Assembly (NCBI GenBank): GCA_016802295.1
Contig: JAESIW010000207.1
Span: 2,054,955 to 2,118,954, forward strand
Length of the DNA stretch: 64,000 bases
DNA from: Brachionus rotundiformis
Lineage: Eukaryota; Rotifera; Eurotatoria; Ploima; Brachionidae
Reading direction: 5' to 3'
The notes under the pieces were generated by a model, which was not told the origin of the DNA, did not search any database, and saw only the letters and a list, made by a program, of their open reading frames with translations. Each line of letters begins with the position of its first letter. The stretch's first letter is position 1. Shown here one piece after another: positions 12,915 to 28,669 of this stretch. A program made the position numbers and the translations under genes.

Positions 12915-13377
12915 CTAATTGTTAATTGTTATAGAAAAAAAAACTTTAGTCTTTGAATTGGGCTTAAGCTCAATTCTGTCGAATTTATCCAAATCTATCT
13001 GATCCTTGGCCTTATTTTGGCTTAACTCTTTTTCTATTGTTGAGGCAACTATTTTTTTGAGCTTTTCCAAATTTAAATTCTAAATGCACAAATTTAATTG
13101 ACCAAAAAAAAAATCCTTAAAAATACCAAATTACTTTATCCATTCCATTGGAAACGTCGATTTCTATTGTTCCTAAAGAGACGTCGTTTGCCATGCTATT
13201 TGCCTCCACCACATTAAGACTATATTCAGATTCATATTTGGGATTCCATGCCAGTTTGTAGTACAAACCAAGTATAAGTGCGACCAGAGAAACGGAAATT
13301 ACGTAGGTAATCACAGTTAGGACCTTAACCCACTTCTTATTGATATGCTCAATTGTCTTTCTTTCATCTGCGAACAT
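12915..13377 (-). CDS. INAFM: InaF-motif transmembrane protein
   Basis: Two exons on the minus strand, 13377-13135 and 13079-12915, phase 0, 135 residues. The first exon has NKKWVKVLTVITYVISVSLV followed by LGLYYKLAWNP, the InaF motif of vertebrate INAFM1/2 and of Drosophila InaF, where such proteins assist TRP channels. One membrane segment spans about 17-41. The lumenal or outer part is acidic. The second exon encodes a Lys-rich tail (KLKKIVAST.EKEL) that I cannot match; its reading frame and acceptor are good but unproven. The gene is convergent with CDKL1 and follows MOK in tandem. Confidence 0.82.
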
Positions 13378-14028
13378 TGCTTCTATCTGAATTAATTTTC
13401 TGCCTTTTTTGAGAATTTATGTTTTTTATGATGGATTATTAATATTATCATTTGAATAAAAAATTACTATTATTTATTCAAATAAGCTCTGACTGACGGA
13501 ATAATTTTCATATTATTTGCATGCAGATTTTTCAGGATTAAATGAAACTAAAATCAAGTTAGTTCTACCAAGTCTGATAATTTAATTCCATTAGATTATA
13601 TTCAAAATTGGTTGATAGTAAATTTTGAATTTAATTTATTTTAAATTAATTGTTTTATCAAAGCTCTAAAAAAATGAAAAAAAGATCGCACCAAGGACAG
13701 AATTTGGTACCTATGGAGTTAGGCATATTTAATGAACCTATACACCATGCAATATGTATTTAAATTTAAATTTGACTAAAATAATTTAATGGTTTGTTTA
13801 AAAGTTTAAAATTAACAAAAAAAACTATTAAAATAGCTGTTGTTTATTTAAATGAACAAATTGAGACCTTATAAGTTTATTTTCTATTGCAAATTTCAAT
13901 TTTGTATTTTTTTCTCAAACTAAATTAAGGTATCCAAAAATATTTTAATTAGTTTATTTAAAAGTTAAAAAAAAAACAACCATTTAAAAAGAAAACATTT
14001 ATATTTATTCAATGATTTAACATTACAT
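13378..14028. other. Non-coding, between MOK and INAFM
   Basis: AT-rich, stops in all frames. It contains the 3' end of MOK and the promoter of INAFM. Nothing else seen. Confidence 0.6.
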
Positions 14029-15717
14029 TTAATACTTTCGAATGGCTTTACCTTCGGTTATAAAATTTGATATTTGATTATTATGATTATTATTATTATT
14101 GAGATATATATCAGGCAAACCAGTTGAATAATTGCTTGCCTTGGAAAGCATGCTTTTACCAGATGATGCTGAACCGTTTTCATTGTGAAAATGATTAATA
14201 TTGTTGCCTATTTTTGGCAAAAAAAGAGCTGTATTTTGCAAAAAATTTTTCTTTGGTACATAATTTAACTGCTGATTGGCATATTTAAAATTTTTTACAT
14301 GATTTGAATAGTTGTTGACGGGCTCCTTTTCAACAATGTCAGATAACGAGTTAGTACTTAAAATGGAATCTTTTTTCTTGACATAGTTTGATAAAGATGT
14401 AATTGAATTGTATTTTTTATAGGTTTTTTTTTTGGTTAGATTTTTATTGCCTACCATAACTTGAACTGGTTCAGATGCATTGCTATCAATTGATTTTTTT
14501 GGTTCTGGAAAATGTTTTAGATTTTCTTTGTCTTTCTCTTTGTCGTGTTTGATTAAAATGTCAAAAAATTTGTGCTTAAGTGCCCGGTTGGCTGTGATCC
14601 TCATATCTGGATCATAGGTGCAAAGCTTCTTGATCAAGTCAACCGAGTCTGGATTAAAATTGCTCATGTATTTGTCAAGACCAATTCCTCTTTTTGGCCG
14701 AAAAGTATAGCGAATATTGCGGCTCAGTTTCTTGAACTTTTCCAATAGAAGCGGGTCTGGCGTACCAAAAACATCATGGATTTTGTCGATTTGGTCAATT
14801 TCATTCGAGCCAGGAAACAGCGGATGAAGAGTAATCATCTCGAACATGACACAACCGGCCCCCCATACGTCCATCGGGTAGCTGTAGTACCCGTCAGTGA
14901 GCAAACACTCAGGAGACCTGTACCATCTGGTTGAAATGTACTCTGTGTATGGATGCTTGGTATTTATTCGACGGCATGAACCAAAATCAGCCAGTTTTAA
15001 CAAATCACCCTAATTTATTTTAAATAAATGAAACTAAATTTCCTGATAAGAAAAGAAATTGTTAAAAAAAACTTTTATTAAAATATTTTCCGGTTTTATA
15101 TCTCGATGAAAGTATCCAAATTTATGTATGTGTTCAATAGCTCTCAACATTTGGTAGGAAAACTTGGCCACTCTTTCTATGTTCATATAACTTCTCTGTA
15201 CTTAATAAAAGTTAATGAAAGTTTTATTTTTTCAAAAAAAAAAAAATTAAAATTTAATTTTATTATTATACATTTTATTAGTTCCAACAAGTTCATATCC
15301 ATCAATTCAAATATTAAATTTAAGGTGCATGTTCGACGCTCACTAAAAACAAAAAAGATAAAATATTTACTTAAAATTACGTATTTATGATAAATGATAC
15401 TTACTAAACTACTTCTCGTAAATGTAAAATATATGGGCTGTTGCTCAGGTAGCGCAAGGCTTGAATTTCCCGTATTTCTTTTAACTCATCAACACTTGAG
15501 AAAATATTCTGAATTCTTTACAATCAAATCTAACATTTACCTGGTATATCGTTGTTTCATTCGTTTACAAGCCCAGAAAGTACCATCTTTTACGTTCTGA
15601 CATTTGATCACTTCGGAAAATGTGCCTTCACCTTTTTTGTTTAGCATTCGGTATTCTATTAATCATAAAAAAATAATTTTATTTAATAAAAAATTAATAA
15701 AAATATTTACTGTCCAT
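14029..15717 (-). CDS. MOK: MOK protein kinase (RCK/MAK family)
   Basis: CMGC kinase related to MAK and ICK; the Chlamydomonas relative LF4 controls flagellar length. Six exons (minus strand): 15717-15711, 15655-15541, 15494-15405, 15342-15272, 15200-15073, 15009-14029; 463 residues (human about 419). The first coding exon has only 7 bases, and the fifth donor is the weak GTTTTT. Motifs: glycine loop GEGTFSEV from residue 11, HRD at 126-128, DFG at 145-147, TEY at 159-161, then STRWYRSPECLLTDGYY, which is specific to MOK. The Asn-rich C-terminal tail after about 300 is poorly conserved. Confidence 0.93.
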
Positions 15718-18688
15718 TTTGGGCACAAAATTAACAAAAATATATATATATAATATTTTTTTTTCAAATTAATTTTTCATACTCAACTTAAATTGATTTT
15801 TGTTGTCTATTAAGAACTTAAAAATTTAAACGAAAATTTTACTTTTTTTTTTTTCGAAAAGTTTTTTTAAAAGCTTTTCTAAACAAACTCAGGTTTAATT
15901 TAAAAAATAATTTTTCCAAGTTTGACTGATTCCGTATAAATAAAACTGCTTATATTTGTTAAATTAAATGCAGTCAAATTATAACTACAAAGCAGGATAA
16001 AAGAAAGTAATGCTTTTTATTGACAAAAATTAACTATTTAGTTAAGTAATTATAATGTAAAAGTGTTTCTTCATTAGAAGTTAAATATTATTTAAGATAT
16101 TTTGTAAATTATCAACAGGTATTAACTTATGTATTGTTTTAATTTGGCTTTAGACACATTTTTTAGTTTTAGAAAATAAGGTGTCACTGAATCAAATTTC
16201 AGCTTAATTTAGCCAGGTTCCAGTCTTTACTATTTAGAATAAGTTAGGAAAGAGCTCTCAGTAATTAGGTTAATTACTTGAGTTATGTGCTTAGTTTTTG
16301 ATGGTCGCTATTTTAAAGTTAATATTTTGAAAAATTTATAGTTTAAGATCATAAGTATACCAATAAGATTGGGGTTAAACTCATACATCATTTTATTTCC
16401 GTATTTTTGATTGAAATAATGTGGAAATTAAGCTAAATTTAGGTATTTTAAATTTGAAAAATAAAGAAAAAAAACTAAATTCAGTCTTTATTTAAAAGCC
16501 AAAGTTCCAAAGTCGAAAGCCAATTTTAATTTAAAATAAAGGTATTTAAAAAAGGTAAATTTATTTGAATAAATATTTAAATATAATCAAATATTTAATG
16601 GATTTGCAAATTTGAGTTTTTTTTTAAATTGTAAATTATTCTAAAATGAGTAATCAGCCATTAAGCCATTAACCAAACAGTAATGCATCATTGCTTGTGA
16701 ATTAAGAGTTCTAGTTCTGTCAATTGAAGTTTTTTTTAGGTAAATTAAAGAAAAAAAAATATTTTTAAAGAATTTTCTTCATTATATTTTAATAGATGCA
16801 CTTAAAAATTTGAATGATAAGCTGTGAGATCAATTTAATTCTAATTAAAACTATATAGACCAATTTTTGAGAGTTAAGAAAATATCTTTTAAATCTAATT
16901 ACCTTAAAAAATTTTAAGTGATTTTTGTGGGTTAATTTAGATGAAGGACTATTTTTTTTAAATTAAAAAAATCACTTTATAAGTTAAATTAGTTTATATT
17001 AATTATAACAAATTTAAATTTGAAAAAAATTATTAAAGAAAAATTTTTTTTGATTTTATTTTATTTAAAATTTCCCCACACTTTTTTATTCATTAACAAA
17101 AATTTAGGGCTTTGCAAAAAGTTGAAAATTAACTATCGATTTAATTTTAGACAAAATTAGGCTTCGATTGAGCTTTAAATTGTGTTAATTTTAAAAAAAA
17201 TAAAGCAGTTTAATTTTTTTTTTAATTTATTTAATATTAGATTTTTAGAATGTTAAATTTGTTGCTAAATATTTATTTTAAATTTTTCTAATTAGTTTGA
17301 AACTAAATTATGAATTATTTTTTTTTGATGAACACTAGCTAATATTTGTATTCTAATTTAGAAAATAGCTGATCATTTTAATTTAAAAAAATATATACAT
17401 ATTAGTAAATGTATTCATTTTATATTAATTAATAGTATTCCTTTTATTCAATTGAAGAATTAAGGAATTTTGGTTATAAAAAATTATGATCAAATACCAA
17501 AAAATAATCAAGATCTAAAATTAGTTTTAAAAGTTATTAATTGGTTTTGGGTTTCTTGGAATGTCCTCATTTTTGCGAGATTTTATCAACCAGCTAGGCT
17601 AGAATTATACAAAAATATACAAACTATATATTAAAATAAAAATCTAAATTAAATAATTAAACGAAGCTATCCAACTAAAACATATTTTATTTCAAAACTA
17701 TAATCAAATTTAATAAAATTAAATCGTACATTTTGTGATTGATAAATATTGATCTAATAATTAATGTCATTTAATTTTAAGTAGAAAAACTCTTATCAGC
17801 AATAGAAAGTCGGTGATTTTTTGATCTTTATTTAAAAATTAAGAACATATTTTTACTTTTGATTATCAACTTTGGCTTTTATTTTTTCCATCAAATTAGT
17901 CCGTTTCACTAATTCAAAATTAAAATAAATTAATAATATTATTAAAATTATTTGAATTTAAGCTTTGATAAAAAAAACTATGTATTGGCAAAAAATCTTT
18001 TGATTTAGGTTAAACAAGTACCAACAAACTTGTCAATTATTTTGAATAATTAAAGTATTATTTTTAAGCTTTTTTGCATTTTAAATAAAAAAAATTATAA
18101 TGTTGAAGTAGAGTTATTTTTATTCTGATCATTTTGGCAAAAAATAAATTTTAAACAAATATAATAATTTTATTTTGACAAAAAAAATTAAATGTGCTAA
18201 TGAGATACTATTGCTACTAAGGAGATTAGACAATTGTGTCAAGATTAATTCTGCCCTCGACTGGGACACTAGCCACGGTGTAATAAATAAACAGATCTAT
18301 TTCACTCTCAATCTAAATAAACCAAACAGCCTCGAGCCAAGACCATGATCAACCAGACAGAACGTCACAGATAGTGTTGGATAAACCAAGTCTAATTAGA
18401 ATTTGTAGAGCAAATTTGATCAGATTCTAATGCATAAAGAGAATAAGTCGATGATAATCTTGATCTTATATAATTAGAAATTTTTCAAAAAGATTATACA
18501 CACTTAACACTTTGCCTAATGAAAGGAAAAAATTCAAATTTGGCTAATTTTAACGCCGGCATGATCAATTCGATTCGCTTAGAAGAAATTATTATATGCT
18601 TATAAATCAAGATATAATATAATAAAATAAAAATTCTCTTAACTCATCATCTTTTTGATGAGTTTTCCTCAAGTATTAAAAAGGTATG

Positions 18689-18714
18689 AATTATAAGATC
18701 TATATCTTATAATT
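18689..18714. repeat. Inverted repeat, 11-base arms, 4-base loop
   Basis: Arms 18689-18699 and 18704-18714 are perfect reverse complements around CTAT. The stem is too short for a microRNA precursor. It could form a small hairpin or a dimer-binding site; it may equally be a chance product of AT-rich DNA. Confidence 0.5.
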
Positions 18715-20211
18715 ACACATACTGAGCATTAAGAAAATCAAAAGATGGTAGCCGTGTGTGAGTTTTTCTTTTGATTTTGTTTGACCAACAACTTGGACAG
18801 GTACGCAAATACCAGAGTTGAACTAATAGCCATAAGATATTGAAAGCTTTCAAAATTTAACCGATCTAATTACAGATCTGGCTAGTTGCAATTACCGATG
18901 GGCTATCTCTTTGGCCAAGCGAAAACAAGCTACGGCTATTTCGATTCGCATGCCCTTCAACCATATTTTCCATAAATACTTATCTCCTAATTATATGTTT
19001 TGAAATTTATCAAGATCCAAGAATGTACGATCTCAAATCGATATGGTTCTGGTTATTATCGATTTTAATCGATATCAAGATGTGTGATTGTACGCTACTT
19101 GATTTTAATCTCGTAGCTACTAGATTTGACTTTTGGTCATTGCAAAAATGTTGATAATAACACTTTTAATGTGATTTTTACTAGTTGAGCTTAATCGCTC
19201 TATACATGCTCAATGATCAGATAAAAATTAATTAATTTATAATCTTGAATTTAAAAATTTTGATTAATAAAATCACCCCCTCCCCACACTAAAATGATAT
19301 TAATTTTTATTATCTCTTAAATTGATTCTAAACTTGTGAAAAAAATCTAATTCTTTTTTTTTATCAAACTTTTAATAAAATAAATAATTTAATTTTAACT
19401 AAATAAAATATTATTGAATATTTTTTTTTATCAATTTATTGCCATTTTGTTTTTCTCATGGCTCAAAGTTGGTCTGCCAAATTTCAAAAATGAATTAATC
19501 AAATATTTTTGAGTAATTAAAAATAGATCAAGAATGCCAATGCGAATAGGAAATCGAACAAATGGAAGTTTAAATGACAAAAAATTAGGATATGGTGTCA
19601 ATAATAAGAGAAAAATGTTTAGTAGAAATTTATTTGTTTGGTATGAATTCCGTAGGGGGAAATACCTCAACAAAAAAAAAGACTCTAAAAAATGTATGGC
19701 TTGTTCTAAATGCTTCTGGATAATTTAACTTATCCAGAGAGTCAATTGGTTTATTTGAGCCAAAACAAGCAACTAAAAGCTAATTTCCAGGAAGACTTAA
19801 ACCTAAAAGCCGCATAGCTAATTAATTTTAATCAAATAATTTTTTAATTAGTCTAATGCACGGCTAAAGGTACTCCGACTTATCTACAAATTAGTCTGTT
19901 TGGATAAGTTCTATTCGCATTGATTTAACTACTCTTTTTTTTTTTTACATATTTCAAGCATTAATAAAATGATAATTTATAGATACATATTGACTTTGTA
20001 TGAATCAAAGATTATTCTAGCTGTTGATGCATGAATTAATTCTTTAATTAACTTTCTCAATTTAATTAAAAAAGAAAAAATTATTCTTAGCATCTATTAT
20101 AAGCATTAATGAATTTACATTTTTTGATATCTATTTATCCGCTAAGACTTGCTATCTTATTGCAATAGGGGTAATTTGATATGATACTCAAGATTGAAGA
20201 TTGACAGCTCT

Positions 20212-20219
20212 TAGTTTGC
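20212..20219 (+). promoter_or_regulatory. Candidate Meis/TGIF-type site TGACAGCT
   Basis: Exact TGACAGCT, the consensus bound by Meis and related TALE proteins, about 4.1 kb upstream of the Meis start codon. A second copy is at 22588-22595. Single 8-mers occur by chance, so support comes only from the pairing and the location. Confidence 0.3.
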
Positions 20220-20939
20220 ATGTTAATCGCTAAGCAACAATTCATTGCGACCGTATCAGTTAAGAATATATATTTATTTTTTTACATTTATTTATTATTT
20301 TTAAGAAAAAAATATTTTTTTTAAGTATTTAATTTTAATTCATTACTAAATACATTTATGACATATAATATTTATTTTTACCCTCAGAGGTAGAAGTCAG
20401 GTACTTTTTATTATTTTCAAAAGTTAATCTAAAAAAAAATTTCTTAACTATGAGATAAAAATAAATTTTTCTGAAAATTTATTTTGTTAGATTGAATATC
20501 ATGTATTTAGAATTGATATAAAAAAGAAAATAAAAAAATTATCTTTGGTTAAATTTTATTTTAGATTAAGTAGAAATTTAGTTGAAATGTTCAAGTGTTT
20601 TGTGAGTGAGTGAGTGGATGAAATTGATTGTGAAACTTGAGGAATTGAAACGTAACTGCCGAGCACATGAATTTGTCTGATACCATGTTCGCTAAAAGCC
20701 ATTCAAAAAAGCAATCATTGCTTTGATTGAAAATTGATTGCTAAAACAAAGATAAGAAAATTTCATTTTTATTTTTTAGCTGCATAGTAGGAGTCGATTA
20801 TCTATTTTTGATACTCATTATAGTTAGCTCCTAATTGCTTAACTAATTAGGCCAACTTGGCGAGAGAGTTTATTTATTTCTAAAGAAATTAAACAGGAAA
20901 TAACTGCCAATTGGGTTTATTATTTTCCAAATGACAATA

Positions 20940-20961
20940 CACACAAATCTAGATTTGTGTG
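20940..20961. repeat. Perfect 22-base palindrome
   Basis: CACACAAATCT is followed directly by its reverse complement, centred on TCTAGA. It lies in one of the less AT-rich patches upstream of Meis. A perfect 22-base palindrome suggests a dimeric binding site, though function is unknown. Confidence 0.7.
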
Positions 20962-21797
20962 CCGAGTTAAGTAAATAATAATTTTTAATTTAGGTCCTAA
21001 TTGAAGTTGACTTGTTGCGTGTAAGATCCCATATGCGATTTTTAGAGCGATTTGTGTTGTACTTAACTCGTAATTAGTTTACTGGGACAAAATATTGGGT
21101 CCAAAGAGCACTATCGGCGTTTTCAAAGAGCCACAATGATAAATCCAATTGTGATCAACTCTTTAGAGGCTTAAGAAAGATTAAAATTTTTTTCTATCAA
21201 AACAAAAAAGCTGCTCATTTAATGTGTTTTTTAGTTGAACAAAAAAGCTACAAGTAGAAGAGAGAGGAGCCCAGAGGGAAATAGATTTTTGATTTTAAAT
21301 TAAAAAATCAGGATTAATAAATTTCAAACAAGCTAAAATACACAAAGAGAGAGCAACTTGAAATGATAAATTAAAAATCCAAACGATAAATCTAATTAAA
21401 TAGTTTTTGCTCGATATATTTTGCTCTTTTTTTTTAATTCAAAGTTGGTTTTTGGAATAAAAAGTGGCGTGCAAGCAAGAGAAAAGAGATGAGGACGTAT
21501 GCTCTTTGTTTTATCTGATTAACAGAATTTGGGCATAGAGCAGGCTTTTAGCGAGCTGGATCGGCATCGCTTAAATCTAGAATAAGATAATAATAAACAT
21601 TTGCAGTATTTATTATTCTATCTATTTGGTTCTAAGGTTTGTTTACTGTAAGAGAATGGATAGAGATAGATAGGAGAAGAGTTAAAGAGTGCTTTTGACA
21701 CATAGTAAACACACATTACATACTAAGTTGCGGCCCTGAGCCCAGGCCAGGTCAGCCAAGCTATTTAGAATGTTTTCGAAAATAGCTTTCATTTTTT

Positions 21798-21919
21798 GAT
21801 TGATGGCTAGATTGATCGTATGATTGATTGATTGATTGATGACTTGACTGACTGGCTGACTTACTGAATTACTAGCGTATTTATTCAACAAAATGAATAT
21901 AACAAATGATTGATTGATG
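21798..21919. promoter_or_regulatory. Cluster of TGATTGAT repeats upstream of Meis
   Basis: TGATTGAT at 21798-21805, five tandem TGAT units at 21821-21840, and three more at 21908-21919; TGACT/TGGCTGA variants lie between. TGATTGAT is the classical composite site for Pbx/Exd-Hox dimers, and Meis joins such complexes. The cluster is about 2.4 kb before the Meis start. It may be a simple repeat or an autoregulatory element. Confidence 0.4.
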
Positions 21920-22587
21920 TATGTACGGCATCTATTTGCCAAAGCAGTAATGCAACATGACATGATTTTTTCCTATTTTCATTTTATTCAATTACTTAAT
22001 GGAAAATTTCAATTAAGGTATTGGGATAAGTAAGGAGTGGAACGATGCAAATAGAACAACAGTGGTAGTTTGGTTGAGGATTTTTTTTATTGTTTTTTAT
22101 AAATGGAGTCTTTTTTGGCAACAATGAGATGCTAATATCAATTATTGTAGGTTAATGCGCAAATTATTAATCAAAGCAACACAAACAATGAGCTCATATA
22201 AACTTGTTGAAATTTTTATTTTTTTCTTATTTGTTAAGGTAAATGGTAACATGCTTATCAATTGTGGGATCTTGGTTAGAGATTGCGTAAGGGCACGAAT
22301 CAATATGGGCCATGGCTGTGCTTGCATGAGCCCAGTCACGGCCTTAATTAGTAATATCAGGCAAGATTAACTTGATAAATGACAATATAAATGCCTTACG
22401 TGACCAAAATACTTTACAAAGCGAGTTTTAATTAATTTCAAAAAGTTTGTTGTTTAAGACTCGGCAAACAATTTCTTTCGTCCGCCGAAATCTTCTGCAT
22501 CAGGAAAGCACCTATTTTAGTTCTAAGCCCTAAATGACAAATTTCTAATAATTCCCCGTTTCTTTTCGAAAATCGATTCTCTTTTTT

Positions 22588-22595
22588 TGACAGCT
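22588..22595 (+). promoter_or_regulatory. Candidate Meis/TGIF-type site TGACAGCT
   Basis: Second exact TGACAGCT, in the same orientation as the copy at 20212 and also preceded by T, about 1.7 kb upstream of the Meis start codon. Same caution as for the first copy. Confidence 0.3.
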
Positions 22596-24305
22596 AATAT
22601 TGTTCCTATTTAGGCCTTTGATTGATATTAGTTTATAATGGCTGAGAGAACAAAATATGTCAAAAAAAGAGAAGAGAATGAACAAGAAAAAGGGAAAATT
22701 GATTTATTTCAAAATATTGACAAAGACATTTTTATGTTGGCTCGTAAAATTCTTCCTCTTTAGCATCTAGGTACACTAAAATTCTTCCAATCCATACTTG
22801 GTTAACTCAGTTAGTTCTTAATACATTTTTTCTGAATAAAATAAAGTCAAAAATAATAAACAAAAGTTTTATTTAATAAGAATATAATTTAAGAAAGTAA
22901 TCGGACTTGATTCCATGGTTTTTAAATTAGGAAAAAAAACACGCCAATTCGATTGATGCATGAAGTAAGGGTGGACACTTTTACACTGGGTCGTAAAAGC
23001 AAGCCCAGCATGGAAATTGATCATTGAATGATTATCAATGATAACATCGGCTGTGTTTGATTTCGATTTGGTCTTGGGGTTTTTATTGCATTAGGACAAG
23101 CACACCGATCAGTTTACCTTTAAAGATAATCTATTCGAAATCTTGAATTTCACTTGAATGTGTTAGATAATTTATAGCCTTTTGAGTAGTGGCATTCATA
23201 CGTAAAGCCAGTTTGTATAAATTGGCCGAGCGTAGATTCTCCAAACGATCTCCAAGAGGATGTTGATTGTTTAGCTTAAGAACAATTAGAGAAAGACAAG
23301 TTACAGGAAGTATTACAGCTTGGCCATTAATTGTTAGTACATGCATGCAGATTGTTTCTCTAAACGACATGGAAATATGATAAGCTAAATTGGAATAGAC
23401 GTTTATTTATACTAAACTCAATTGATAAGGAATAGAGTTACAATTTTGTTTTGTTTAAGGCTATAAATCAAAACTAACAGTGTTTATTAATTTTGAGATC
23501 GATTGGCCTAAGTTAATTAGGTGTCGTGTACGGACCAGGTCCAGTGCCGCACTAAATCCACAACTTAATTACATTCTCAAATATTTGAATTAAAATTAAA
23601 CTACATTAATTTTTTTTATTTTTTATATTTTTATATCTTATAAAGGATTTTATTTTTAATCAAAAAAAAAGTATAATTCTAAATTTAAATATTTAACTAA
23701 ATCAATAGGGATATCAAAGTTCGATTGCAGCAAAATGACAAGACCGGACTAGATTTGTGTTTATAAAGAAGAATTTATTTTTCTATTTTTTTTTATTTTT
23801 TAATATTTTGTTCTTAATTTGGAAATTTTTTTATTGGTTTGGGATAGATTGAACAAGAAAAATAAACACATATTCTATAATTACACTCCGCCTCTAATTA
23901 TCTATAATAATTCTAAATTTTTTAATTGGCCTACGTCGATAAACCAATAGGTTTAAATAAAAATAAATTATAAAAATATAAGAAAAATATATACTAAAGA
24001 GAACGAAATAAAAAAAGAGAGAGAGAAAAAGAGAGAAATAAAATATTTTCTTTTTTTTTATTACTATTATTATTTCTATTTTCCAAGCAAGAAAAAAAAA
24101 TATAAATAATAATATAATAAAATTTTTTACTTATACTCATTTTAACTGGTTGATCTAAACGAAATTATACAAACATATCAAACAACCGCTATAGAATATA
24201 AAAATAATATTTTTTTTTTCATTTTTGCTTCTTATCTATTATAATATTGTAATAGCGTTGTTATTTTATTCTTAGATAATAATATTTAGACTATATTAGT
24301 GGTAA

Positions 24306-26939
<2,634 letters not shown>

Positions 26940-26960
26940 TTGCGCATTAAAACACAATCA

Positions 26961-27009
26961 CAAACAACCAAACAACCAAACAAACAAAATTTAATTAATT
27001 AATTAATTT
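26961..27009. repeat. Simple repeats (CAAA/CAAC, then TTAA)
   Basis: A run of CAAC/CAAA units is followed by several TTAA/TAAT units just after the Meis stop codon. Low-complexity 3' UTR sequence; no function implied. Confidence 0.75.
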
Positions 27010-28669
27010 ATTTAATTGTGTAAAATAAAAAAGAAAAGAAATTGAATAAATGAGTTTACCTTTTTTTTTTGTTTATTTCTTTTTAAGATATTAATTCTTT
27101 TTTTTTTTTTGTTTAAATTGTCATTAAATGTAATTTAAGATTTAAGCTAGCTTTTGATTTGTTTTTGTTTAAATTTTTAATATTTTGATCATCATCAAGA
27201 AGAGATTGATTTTTTTTTTGAATATTATTTTTATTTTACTCTATTGAATATCAATAATCATCACATCACACAACTATTGTCATTATTAAAAATCAATTTT
27301 TCTTTGTCTATCTATTATTAAAAAAAATATATTTTACGCACTTTTTTTTTTATTTTTACTCATTTTTAATTTTAATCAATTAACTGTTTAATTTTCGTTT
27401 TAAACTTTATCCTATTTTTTTTTCAATTTTATTTTTGCTTAATTTAAAACAACCAAACAAAATAAACTAACAAAAAAAATTCAAAAATCATTTTATAATT
27501 ACAATTTATAAATCTAATTTTAATTTCAATCATTTAAAAACTAATCTAACTTAATTAAATAACAATTTTTTTTCCATTTGGGTTAAGGACAAGATTCCAT
27601 CACGTGACCGAATTACAAACCCAGCAATGCATTCACTAATAGCTCAGATTGTTCTCACATGGGACTGAAGGCGAACTGCCTGGGCCCATCCAAACTACCT
27701 TAGATAATAATTCAACCGTCCTTTGGTCAAAATGTCATAATAAATAAAAATATCAATAATTTTATCTTTTTTTGAAAGTTAATTTTTCTTGTTGATTAAA
27801 AGATAATAAATAAGATAAATGTTTAAAATGATTAATTTTTCTAGCTAGTTGGTGTCGCTGCGAACGAATAGTGGCCAGAGCACAAGTGCCCCAAGAGACT
27901 TCGAGTGATAGAGAATTACCATGAAGCAATGCTGGCTAGTTAATAGCAAAAAATGTTAAAAACATAAAGATTATTTTTATCAATGTAATGAAATATTCAT
28001 GATTATATGATTATAAATATATTGAAGTGTTAAAGTTTTATCGAAGGGCTTATTGCAGCTCTACTAGCTGTTGAAGCCTGGAGGGCCAGCAGCACTAGCT
28101 AGTCGAGATTAGAGCAAAGTTTATCTCGGCTAAGTATAAAACGTTTATCAGAGGAGTTGAATGATCAAAGCGGACAGTTTATCAGCGTCCGTTATTGAGA
28201 TAAGCAGGTACTGATGCTATTGAATGTCAGGTATTTTAATTTTAATTTTATTTTATTGTTTATTAAAAGTATTTAAACTATTCTCAATATTTGCATAAAA
28301 ATTTCTTTAATTTACATTTAATAATAGATCTTAAACGAATCCATAGAGTCCTATACAAATATTTATGAGTTTTTAAACTTGAAAAATAATTAATAAAAGA
28401 CCCGCTTGAAATAGGAGAAGTTTAAAATTTAAATTTCAATTCAATTATTAAGTTCGCTTCGGCTAGAGTCTGATATCGATAGCCGTAATGAGAAAACCTT
28501 ATGCAAAATCGATCAAATGACTCAGCCGATGCGGAATTATACTGTTTATTCTCAAGCAAATGTTAAACACATATATCCTATAAATCAATCATATACTGTT
28601 TTGCCAGCAGTGGCATCATTGGCAGCATTAAAGCAGCTAAAACAAGAACAAGAACAGAAACAACTATAG

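Larger units (their letters stand above)
15718..24305. other. Long non-coding region upstream of the Meis gene
   Basis: No convincing gene in 8.6 kb; open frames are short and have no family resemblance. Most is extremely AT-rich. Patches at about 18220-19230, 20560-22640 and 22900-23560 are clearly less AT-rich, with GATA-like AGATAAG words, TGATTGAT repeats and TGACAGCT sites. Such patches next to a developmental homeobox gene are likely enhancers or conserved non-coding elements (inference). The MOK promoter lies at the left end and that of Meis at the right end. GA-rich runs occur near 24010-24040. Confidence 0.6.

Noticed and set aside
18641..18664. Hairpin with 9-bp stem followed by T-rich DNA, resembling a bacterial terminator
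   Set aside because: This is animal DNA and such short hairpins are common in AT-rich sequence.
19431..19728. Overlapping open frames on both strands near 19.5 kb
   Set aside because: Low-complexity, hydrophobic on one strand and basic on the other, with no motif, as expected by chance.
23131..23370. 79-codon minus-strand open frame in a less AT-rich patch
   Set aside because: No recognisable motif, no splice context and no neighbouring exon; it lies in a patch better explained as regulatory DNA.
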